DNA of 64,000 bases from Microthrixaceae bacterium (GTDB lineage: Bacteria; Actinomycetota; Acidimicrobiia; Acidimicrobiales; Microtrichaceae): positions 1 to 64,000 of the forward strand of contig JAMLGM010000006.1 in assembly GCA_023957975.1 (NCBI GenBank), read 5' to 3'. How positions within the stretch are numbered: the first letter of the stretch is position 1; each line of letters opens with the position of its first letter. Positions 57,274 through 64,000 of the stretch are shown one piece after another. The notes under the pieces were generated by a model that saw only the letters and a program-made list of their open reading frames with translations, was not told the origin of the DNA and searched no databases. The position numbers and the translations under genes are program-made.

Positions 57274-58704
57274 TCACGAGTGGGCGTGGCGCGGGCTTCG
57301 GGCCGGGATGGCCCACGTGAGCGCGGCGGCCAGGAGCGCCGAGACGGTGCAAATCACCAGCGTCGTGCGCATTCCCGACTCCGAGGGCAGCACGTGGTCG
57401 CCGATCGTCACCGTCATCTGGGCGAGCACCACGCCGATGACAGCACTCGCGGTCGACGTGCCGAACGAACGAGCGAGCGAGTTGAACCCGTTGGCGGCCG
57501 CCGTCTCCGACAGGGGCACGTTCTCCATGATCAGCGTCGGCATCGCCGCGTAGGCGAAGGCCACCCCGACGCTCACGATCGACGCGAACAACAGCACCGA
57601 CCACGCAGAACCCGAGGTCAACAGGACCTGGGCCAAGACGTTGCCAGCGCAGATGATGAGCACTCCTGCGAGCAACGACATCTTCGCTCCGCGTTCCGCC
57701 GCCAGTTTCGCCGCGGCCTGCGACATCGCGACCATCAACAATCCGCCCGGAGCCATCCACAGGCCCGCCGCGAGCACCGACTTGCCGAGGCCGTATCCGG
57801 TCACCTCCGGCAACTGGAGCATCTGTGGTGCCAGGAGGTTCATCGCATACATCGAGAACCCGGCCATGACCGAGGCGAGGTTGGTCATGAGCACCGGGCG
57901 ACTCGCGGTGGTGCGCAGGTCGACGATCGGAGCCTCCACACGCAACTCCCAGGCGCCCCACATCGCCAGGACCACGACCGAGATCGCGAACAGGCCGAGA
58001 ATCGTCGCGCTCCCCCACCCCCACGAACCGCCCTTGGAAATCGCCAGCAGCAGCGATCCCATTCCGACGGCCAGGCCGCCGACGCCGACGAGATCGACCG
58101 ACCCCGGTCGACGCACGGGCGACTCCGGGACGCCGACTGCGACCAACGCTCCCAACGCCGACCCCAACGCCGCGGCGAACCAGAACAGCGCCGACCACCC
58201 CCACCGATCGGCGATGAACGCCGCGACCGGCAGGGCGAGCGCTCCGCCGGCCCCGAGCGAGGAACTCATGAGGGCAACTCCCGACCCGAGTCGTGCGGGG
58301 GCGACGATGTCGCGCATCAGGCTGATTCCGAGCGGGATCGCCCCGATACCGAGCCCTTGCACGCCACGGCCGAACACCACCACCGGCAACGAGGTGCTGA
58401 GCGCACATACCACCGCCGAACCCGCGAGAAACCCCATGCAGATCAGCAGCATCCGCTTCTTGCCGAACATGTCGCCGAGACGCCCCATCACGGGGGTCGA
58501 AACGGCTGCGACGAGCAGGGTCGCGGTAATGACCCAACTGGCGCTTGCCGCGTCGGTGTTGAACAACGTCGGAAACGACGGAATGAGCGGAATGACGATC
58601 GTCTGCATCACCGAAACGGTCATTCCGGCTCCCGCAAGCACCCAGATGACCCGGGTGTCCGAAGCGGCCGCCTCTGACGGGATGGATGAGGAATCGGGGG
58701 ACAT
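57274..58704 (-). CDS. MFS multidrug-type transporter
   Basis: Membrane protein of about 476 aa with the 14-TM DHA2 pattern. The motif-A loop is GRLGDMFGKKRML, and MQTIVIPLIPSFP lies in TM1. Length and charge resemble EmrB/QacA pumps. Start ATG 58704 is best; 58800 is possible but lies among upstream repeats. Flanked on both sides by palindrome family B copies. Confidence 0.9.
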   Translation of the reverse strand: MSPDSSSIPSEAAASDTRVIWVLAGAGMTVSVMQTIVIPLIPSFPTLFNTDAASASWVITATLLVAAVSTPVMGRLGDMFGKKRMLLICMGFLAGSAVVCALSTSLPVVVFGRGVQGLGIGAIPLGISLMRDIVAPARLGSGVALMSSSLGAGGALALPVAAFIADRWGWSALFWFAAALGSALGALVAVGVPESPVRRPGSVDLVGVGGLAVGMGSLLLAISKGGSWGWGSATILGLFAISVVVLAMWGAWELRVEAPIVDLRTTASRPVLMTNLASVMAGFSMYAMNLLAPQMLQLPEVTGYGLGKSVLAAGLWMAPGGLLMVAMSQAAAKLAAERGAKMSLLAGVLIICAGNVLAQVLLTSGSAWSVLLFASIVSVGVAFAYAAMPTLIMENVPLSETAAANGFNSLARSFGTSTASAVIGVVLAQMTVTIGDHVLPSESGMRTTLVICTVSALLAAALTWAIPARSPRHAHS

Positions 58705-58814
58705 GGCACTCACGATCAGACCCGGGACTCTCGGCGCGATAACGCGCGATCGGGCAGCGTTCATCCTGACGGAGCCGATGCGTGGCGTCACATTGGACAC
58801 GATGGCAGCGGGTC

Positions 58815-58863
58815 GCTACCCGGCCCATGCACGGGTGCGCCGCAGCTACCCGACCCATTCACG
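58815..58863. repeat. Direct repeats upstream of the MFS gene
   Basis: GCTACCCGGCCCATGCACG at 58815-58833 and GCTACCCGACCCATTCACG at 58845-58863, 17 of 19 identical with a 30-bp period (about three helical turns). Placed upstream of the MFS start, they could be paired regulator sites. The second runs into palindrome family B copy 2. Confidence 0.6.
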
Positions 58864-58913
58864 TTCTGTCGGTAATTCCGGTGGCCATGACCACCGGAAT
58901 TACCTACAGAACG
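58862..58913. repeat. Palindrome family B, copy 2
   Basis: 52-bp inverted repeat CGTTCTGTCGGTAATTCCGG...CCGGAATTACCTACAGAACG, near-perfect. It lies in the divergent region between the MFS and pirin genes and is about 95% identical to copy 1. Confidence 0.95.
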
Positions 58914-58969
58914 CCCAGGGCGGCTTAGGGCGGCGAGATGGGCCAGCGCTCACCGAGTAGAACGAGTCG

Positions 58970-59830
58970 ATGGAGATTCACGAAGGCAGTCGCGCCGCGG
59001 TCGGCGCCATCGATGTCGTGCGGGTCCTGCCCCGACGGACCCGGAGAACCGTTGGGCCGTGGTGCTTTCTCGACCACATGGGTCCGTCGACGGTGAGCGG
59101 CGCGCCCGGCCTGGGGGTCGGGCCGCACCCCCACATCGGGCTACAGACCGTGACCTGGCTGCTCGAGGGCGCCGTGTTGCACCGCGACAGCCTCGGAACC
59201 GAACAACTCATCCGACCGGGGCAGCTCAACCTCATGACCGCCGGGCGGGGCGTCTCGCATTCAGAAGAGACCGCCGGCTACTACGACGGAGCGCTGCACG
59301 GGGTACAGCTCTGGGTTGCGCTGCCCGAGGCCGGCCGCGCGATCGAACCGGCCTTTGAACACCATGGCGAGCTGCCCGTGGTCGAGATGGGCGACGCACG
59401 AGCGACGGTTCTCATGGGGACCTTCGCCGGGGCGACCTCCCCAGCACGGCGCGACGGTGCCATCGTCGGAGTCGAACTCGCGATGGCACCCGGGCGGTGT
59501 GAATTCGCACTCGATCCGACCTTCGAACACGCGCTCACCGTCGTCGACGGCAGCCACGTCGTCGTCGACGGGGCCGACCTCGCCGCCGACCGACTCGCGG
59601 TGTTCGGACCGGGACGAACGAGTTTGAGCGTGCAAGCCGGTGCGCCGGCCCGCCTGATGCTGATCGGCGGCCCGCCTCGCGCCGAGCCGATCGTCATGTG
59701 GTGGAACTACGTCGCCCCCTCCCGCGACGAGATCGTCGAGGCGCATCGGCAGTGGACCGCCGAAGACGCACGCTTCGGCACCGTGGCGTCGCCGTTACCC
59801 CGGGTGCTCGTCGACGGACCGCCCTGGTGA
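58970..59830 (+). CDS. Pirin-family protein
   Basis: Two-cupin protein of 286 aa. The metal-binding pattern VGPHPHIGLQTVTWLLEG, then LNLMTAGRGVSHSEE, is typical of pirins; the C-terminal domain (VVDGSHVVVDG, MLIGGPPRAEPIVMWWNYV) is also present. Pirins can act as quercetinases or transcription cofactors; role here unknown. GTGA overlap with mtfA. Confidence 0.92.
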   Translation: MEIHEGSRAAVGAIDVVRVLPRRTRRTVGPWCFLDHMGPSTVSGAPGLGVGPHPHIGLQTVTWLLEGAVLHRDSLGTEQLIRPGQLNLMTAGRGVSHSEETAGYYDGALHGVQLWVALPEAGRAIEPAFEHHGELPVVEMGDARATVLMGTFAGATSPARRDGAIVGVELAMAPGRCEFALDPTFEHALTVVDGSHVVVDGADLAADRLAVFGPGRTSLSVQAGAPARLMLIGGPPRAEPIVMWWNYVAPSRDEIVEAHRQWTAEDARFGTVASPLPRVLVDGPPW

Positions 59831-60603
59831 TCGGCCGAGGACGGCGCCGACGCCAACGCTGGTCGGCGGGGTTTGATCCACGGTGGCGTGAGCTCGTCTC
59901 CAGGCGCCTCAACGCCTGGAATGCGCTGGACGATGAGGAGCGCGAGCGCCTCGAGTTCCTCACGATGGCGCTCATGTTCGACAAGAGGTGGGAGGCCGCG
60001 AACGGCTTCGAGCTTACCGACGAGATCCAGGTCACGATCGCGTCTCAGGCGGCGTTGCTCGCCCTTGGGCTTCCTGACGACGTCTACCGCAAGGTTCGAA
60101 CGATCCTCGTTCACCCGACCACCCTGGTGATGCGCGGCGAACACTCGCAGGTCCCGGGCATCGTCAGCAATGCCGACATGGCGGTCCTCGGCCTCGCGGA
60201 GCACACCGGAACGGTGATGGTCGCGTGGGACTCGGTGCTGTCCGATGCCCGCCGTCCCGGCAACGGGCACAACGTCGTCATCCACGAGTTCGCCCATCAA
60301 CTCGACATGTTGGACGGCACGACCGACGGCACCCCACCGCTGGCGACGACCGAACAGTTCCAACGCTGGGTCGATGTGTGCACCGACGCGTATCGGCAAG
60401 TCTCCGCCGGCCATGGCGGGCGATCGTTGCGGTCCTACGCCGGCGTCAACCCCGGAGAGTTCTTCGCCGTCGCCACCGAAGCGTTCTTCGACGACGCCCG
60501 CGAACTGCGCCGCGAGCACCGTGAGCTCTACGAAGTGTTGAGCGAGTACTACCGCCAAGACCCGGCATCGCGAACGGTTCGACAGCAACGACCGATAGCG
60601 TGA
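59827..60603 (+). CDS. mtfA: MtfA-type zinc peptidase
   Basis: Protein of 258 aa. The HExxH zinc motif is in VIHEFAHQLDMLDG, and GEFFAVATEAFFDDA supplies the third ligand region. In E. coli MtfA binds Mlc and acts as aminopeptidase; here the partner is unknown. GTG 59827 overlaps the pirin stop (GTGA); a longer frame exists upstream but lies within pirin. Confidence 0.92.
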   Translation: MIGRGRRRRQRWSAGFDPRWRELVSRRLNAWNALDDEERERLEFLTMALMFDKRWEAANGFELTDEIQVTIASQAALLALGLPDDVYRKVRTILVHPTTLVMRGEHSQVPGIVSNADMAVLGLAEHTGTVMVAWDSVLSDARRPGNGHNVVIHEFAHQLDMLDGTTDGTPPLATTEQFQRWVDVCTDAYRQVSAGHGGRSLRSYAGVNPGEFFAVATEAFFDDARELRREHRELYEVLSEYYRQDPASRTVRQQRPIA

Positions 60604-60609
60604 CGCCTC

Positions 60610-61890
60610 GTGAAGGCCCTTCCCCGACCTCGCCCGGCTCGTGAACTCGTCGCACAGATCCCCGAACGGGCGAACGTCGTGTTGGGTATGTCCAACGGCG
60701 AGGCCCACGGGCTGACCGACGCCCTCGAACACGCGGCCGCCGATGGAGAACTCGTCGGCGTTCGAACCCACCAGATGCATGCGTTGCGCGACCGGGGGTA
60801 TTTCGACGGCCGTTACGGCGACGCGCTGCGTGGCGTCAGCTATTTCCTGTCCCACATCACCCGCCGCCATGCCGCGGCCGGCACCGTCGATGTCGTGCCC
60901 GCCCACTTCAGCGAGGTCCCGCTGCTGTTACGCATGTTGGACCGACTCGTCGTGTTGACGGCCTGTTCCCCGCCCGACCGCCACGGATACGTCAGCCTCG
61001 GCACCAACGCCGACTACGTCGCGGCGCTACTCGGGCACGTGCCGGTGTATGTCGAAACCAACCCGAACATGCCTCGAACCGCCGGACGAAACAGCATCCA
61101 TCTCAGCCAGGTCGCCGGCTGGTGCGAGGGTGAGCGGCCACTCATCGAGGTCGTTCCCGCCATGCCCGATGAGCGAGATCTGGCGATCGCACGCCTCGTC
61201 GCTGAGCGGATCGGCGACCGCGCCTGCATCCAGGCCGGAATCGGATCGATCCCCAACAGCGTGCTCGCCAGCCTCGGTGACCGCCGCGACCTCGGCCTTC
61301 ACACCGAGTTGTTGTCCGACGGGGCGATCGACCTGATCGAGTCCGGCGTGGTGACCGGCGTTCACAGCGTTCGTCGCCCCGGCAAGGTGGTCGCGACCTT
61401 CTGCCTCGGCAGCAGGCGTCTCTATGAGTTCCTCGATGAGAACCCCGTGGTGGAAATGTTGCCGGTCGACTGGGTGAACAACCCCCGGGTCATCGCCCAA
61501 CAGCCGAATTTCGTGTCGATCAACGGCACGGTCGAGGTCGACTTCATGGGGCAGGCGGCATCCGAGATGATCGGCGGCGCCCTGTGGTCGGGTTCCGGCG
61601 GGCAGGCCGACTTCGCTCGGGGCGCGTTGTATTCGCCCGGCGGACAGGCGTTTTTGGTGTGTCGGTCGACGACGGCGAACGGATCGGTGTCGCGCATCGT
61701 CCCGCGCTTGGGCCATGGACAGGCCGTCACCACGTTGAAGAACACCGTCGACAAGGTCGTGACCGAGTTCGGGGTGGCTGAGCTCCGCGGCAGGTCCATT
61801 CGCGAGCGCACCCACGCATTGGTGTCGATCGCCCACCCCACCCATCGAGACAGCCTCGAACGCGAGGCGCGGGCACTCGGCTGGTGGTGA
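60610..61890 (+). CDS. Acetyl-CoA hydrolase/CoA-transferase family protein
   Basis: CoA-transferase of 426 aa. The catalytic glutamate is E233 in LHTELLSDGAIDLIESG, after QAGIGSIPNSVLASLG. The C-terminal half carries VDFMGQAASEMIGG and SGSGGQADFARGA, as in 4-hydroxybutyrate or acetyl-CoA:carboxylate CoA-transferases. GTG start. Exchanges CoA between carboxylates; the acceptor is unknown. Follows mtfA by 6 bp. Confidence 0.92.
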   Translation: MKALPRPRPARELVAQIPERANVVLGMSNGEAHGLTDALEHAAADGELVGVRTHQMHALRDRGYFDGRYGDALRGVSYFLSHITRRHAAAGTVDVVPAHFSEVPLLLRMLDRLVVLTACSPPDRHGYVSLGTNADYVAALLGHVPVYVETNPNMPRTAGRNSIHLSQVAGWCEGERPLIEVVPAMPDERDLAIARLVAERIGDRACIQAGIGSIPNSVLASLGDRRDLGLHTELLSDGAIDLIESGVVTGVHSVRRPGKVVATFCLGSRRLYEFLDENPVVEMLPVDWVNNPRVIAQQPNFVSINGTVEVDFMGQAASEMIGGALWSGSGGQADFARGALYSPGGQAFLVCRSTTANGSVSRIVPRLGHGQAVTTLKNTVDKVVTEFGVAELRGRSIRERTHALVSIAHPTHRDSLEREARALGWW

Positions 61891-61952
61891 CACCCGGTCC
61901 GCCACCCGGTGCGAGACTTGAACCGTCAGACCACCGAGACGAGGAGACCGAC

Positions 61953-62609
61953 ATGCAGATCGAAGTGTGGGCCGACGTGGTGTGCCCGTGGTGTGGGCTC
62001 GGGAGTCACCGTCTCCATCGGGCGCTCGCCGAGTTCGAACATCGCGACGAGGTCGAGATCGTGCACCGTGCGTTCCAACTCGATCCCGGCGCGCCCGAGG
62101 GGAGGTCGCGCTCCACGATGGAGGCCCTCGTCGAGAAGGGGTACCCGGCGGAACAGATCGCTCCGATGACCGAGCGCATCGAACAGTTGGCACAGGCCGA
62201 GGGCCTCTCCCCCTACAACGTGGCGAGTGCCCGCACCGGGTCGACGGCGCTGGTGCAGGAGCTGTTGGCCTTCGCCACCGATGTGGGCCTCGGCGAGGAG
62301 GGATGGGCCGCCGCCTATGCCCGTCACTGGGGCCGCAACGAGGACGTCTTCACCCTCGACGGGGTGCTCGAACTCGCCGAGGAGATCGGGCTCGACGTCG
62401 ACGAGGCCGAGGCGGTGCTCACCGATCGCCGTTACCGCGACCGGGTACGGATCGAACAGGACGAGTCGCGCCAACTCGGCGCGACCGGCGTGCCGTTCGT
62501 CGTCATCGATCGGGCGTATGGCATCGCCGGGGCACAGCCGGCCGAACAGATTCTCGATGTCCTCCAGGCCGCTTGGAGCGAGACCCACCACGGCAAGGCG
62601 GAGCGGTGA
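61953..62609 (+). CDS. DsbA/FrnE-family oxidoreductase
   Basis: Cytoplasmic thioredoxin-fold protein of 218 aa without a signal peptide. The CPWC motif (C11, C14) and the cis-Pro loop GATGVPFVVIDRAYGIAGAQ are intact. FrnE-like members reduce or isomerise disulfides or bind polyketide-like compounds. GAGGAGACCGAC precedes ATG 61953. GTGA overlap with the luciferase-like gene. Confidence 0.93.
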   Translation: MQIEVWADVVCPWCGLGSHRLHRALAEFEHRDEVEIVHRAFQLDPGAPEGRSRSTMEALVEKGYPAEQIAPMTERIEQLAQAEGLSPYNVASARTGSTALVQELLAFATDVGLGEEGWAAAYARHWGRNEDVFTLDGVLELAEEIGLDVDEAEAVLTDRRYRDRVRIEQDESRQLGATGVPFVVIDRAYGIAGAQPAEQILDVLQAAWSETHHGKAER

Positions 62610-63397
62610 CCCCGGAAACCGCCGACGCTCCCGTGCCGGCGAACGATCGGCTGCGGTTGTCGATGCTCGACCTGGCGGCGGTCGGGAGTGGCGAAACCAT
62701 CGCCGAGAGCTTCGCCGGCAGCGTCGAATTGGCCCGGGCCGCCGAACGTTGCGGCTATGAGCGCGTCTGGTACGCCGAGCATCACAACATCGCCTCGATC
62801 GCCTCCTCGGCCACCGCCGTGCTCATCGCGCACGTCGCCGCGCACACCTCGACCATTCGCCTCGGTGCGGGTGGGGTGATGTTGCCGAACCACTCCCCTC
62901 TCGTCATCGCTGAACAGTTCGGGACCTTGGCCGAGCTCCACCCGGGCCGTATCGACCTCGGTCTCGGGCGAGCACCGGGCAGCGATCAGGCGACGTTTCG
63001 CGCGCTGCGCCGCGACCCTCGGGCCTCGGAACGCTTCGCGGACGACGTCGTCGAACTCCAGGGGTTCCTCGGCGACGAGTCTCCGATTCCCGGCATCACC
63101 GCCATCCCAGGCAAGGGCACCCATGTCCCCCTCTACATCCTCGGCTCGTCGCTGTACGGCGCCCAACTCGCAGCGGTGTTGGGCTTGCCCTACGGCTTCG
63201 CCTCGCACTTCGCACCCGACCATCTCCACGACGCCGTGCGGATCTACCGCGATCGGTTCCGGCCGAGTGCCTATTGCCCCGAGCCCTATGTGATCGCCGG
63301 GGTCAGCGTCATCGCGGCACCGAGCGAGGAGGAGGCCGCGGAACTGCGCGAGGCAACTCGACGCGCCCGGGTCAAGAGTGAATCATCCCGGGTTTGA
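62606..63397 (+). pseudogene. Luciferase-like flavin monooxygenase, C-terminus lost to IS insertion
   Basis: GTG 62606 starts an LLM-family protein with RVWYAEHHNIASIASSATAV, RLGAGGVMLPNHSPLVIAEQFG and GRIDLGLGRAPGSD, typical of the MsnO8/LLM class. It ends after about 263 residues, whereas relatives run to about 330. The frame leaves native sequence at about 63378 and stops at 63397 within the IS end, so the last few residues are IS-encoded. The lost part should resume beyond the element, outside the window. Confidence 0.85.
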
Positions 63398-64000
63398 TGC
63401 ACCCTCGGGTTATTGGGTGCCAACGGTTTCGTTGGACCTCTGGGCGGCATAATACGCGGCTTCAGCCTCGACTGGGGGCACGCGTCCGAGACGGTGCATC
63501 AGCCGGTCGTTGTTGAACCAGCCAACCCAGTCCGCAGTGATGTGCTCGACATCAGACACGTTTCGTAGCGGGCCGCGTCGAAACGGCGAATCAGCTCGGA
63601 CACACTCGGTCTTGAACAACCCGATCGTGGTTTCAGCCAGAGCGTTGTCGTATGCGTCACCAACCGTGCCGATAGATGGTCGAAGCCCCGACAGGACCAG
63701 GGTTTCACCGAAGCGCACCGCGGTGTATTGGGACCCGGCATCGGAGTGATGAACCGCCCCCGCAACGCTGTGGCCCTGACGTTGACGCAACGCGACGGCT
63801 TGGCGGATCGCGGCCTCGACAAAGGACGTGTGCTTCGACATCGACGCTTCCCAACCGATGATCGCACCCGCGTACGCGTCGATCACAAACGCCACATACG
63901 CGAAACGGCCATCAACCAGTTTCACGTAGGTGAAATCAGCGACCAGCAGCCGGTTCGGGGCGTCAACACGGAACTGGCGGTCCACAAGGTCAGGAGCCCT
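63379..64000 (-). mobile_element. IS3-family insertion sequence (partial)
   Basis: The element begins near TGAATCATCCCGGGTTTGAT at 63379, has a GCACCC...GGGTGC hairpin (63399-63420) at the end of the transposase gene, and continues past the window. It interrupts the LLM gene. The exact terminal repeat cannot be confirmed without the other end. Confidence 0.85.
63410..64000 (-). CDS. IS3-family transposase OrfB, partial
   Basis: C-terminal part of an IS3-family transposase whose reading frame remains open to the window edge (APDLVDRQFRVDAPN). DDE residues lie in LLVADFTYV, AVHHSDAGSQYT and NALAETTIG. Integrase catalytic core intact in the visible part; the helix-turn-helix OrfA lies outside. 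Confidence 0.95.
   Translation of the reverse strand, partial: RAPDLVDRQFRVDAPNRLLVADFTYVKLVDGRFAYVAFVIDAYAGAIIGWEASMSKHTSFVEAAIRQAVALRQRQGHSVAGAVHHSDAGSQYTAVRFGETLVLSGLRPSIGTVGDAYDNALAETTIGLFKTECVRADSPFRRGPLRNVSDVEHITADWVGWFNNDRLMHRLGRVPPVEAEAAYYAAQRSNETVGTQ

Overview
This is about 64 kb of high-GC, gene-dense DNA with short intergenic gaps. GTG starts and 4-bp ATGA/GTGA overlaps are frequent. The mix of paired acyl-CoA dehydrogenases, cytochromes P450, amidohydrolase-2 proteins, an NDMA-type alcohol dehydrogenase, a DUF222 HNH protein, a free-standing LigD polymerase domain, TetR/MarR regulators and DUF5522 points to an actinobacterium. Acidimicrobiia (Ilumatobacter or Microthrix relatives) is my best guess; this is inference from gene content, since no rRNA or other marker gene is present.

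Layout. 1-3030: two predicted surface lipoproteins, each behind a cobalamin riboswitch, next to a PduO-type cobalamin adenosyltransferase. A third riboswitch-lipoprotein unit lies at 13202-13910. 3066-11442: a long minus-strand catabolic operon (thiolase, P450, amidohydrolase, two overlapping acyl-CoA dehydrogenases, SDR, PpnP-like protein, MFS), divergent from a TetR regulator at 11632 with a perfect palindrome between them. 12354-22719: YggS, oxidoreductases, a phosphotransferase, a second P450, LigD polymerase, an acylase-type amidohydrolase, a possible small RNA and a glycosidase. 22798-29914: a beta-helix lipoprotein, a diguanylate cyclase, a SipW-type signal peptidase, a TasA-like protein, and a divergent 14-repeat RCC1 protein that carries the same SipW-type leader. 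29961-45101: alcohol dehydrogenase, DUF222 HNH protein, KtrAB potassium uptake, TrpB2, haloalkane dehalogenase, a DHA2 efflux pump with its TetR, and IlvD. 45277-48299: a copper operon (copZ, a small His-rich membrane protein, copA, csoR). 50323-53579: a sulfur operon (rhodanese-DUF2892, persulfide dioxygenase-rhodanese, TauE) facing a CstR-like repressor over a 43-bp palindromic operator. 53634-63378: two divergent amidohydrolases, MarR, MFS, pirin, MtfA, CoA-transferase, a DsbA-like protein and a luciferase-like monooxygenase. The last is cut short by an IS3-family element that runs off the window.

The strongest candidates for undescribed biology are four. (1) The three-part cobalamin-riboswitch surface-lipoprotein regulon, in which each ribosome-binding site can pair with an anti-SD strand. 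(2) The SipW/TasA/GGDEF/RCC1 fibre-like locus. (3) Two families of roughly 50-bp intergenic palindromes (copies near 13125, 48364, 50261, 57221 and 58862) that share an outer CGTTCT/AGAACG frame. (4) A possible small RNA at 21415-21545. I saw no tRNA, rRNA or CRISPR array.
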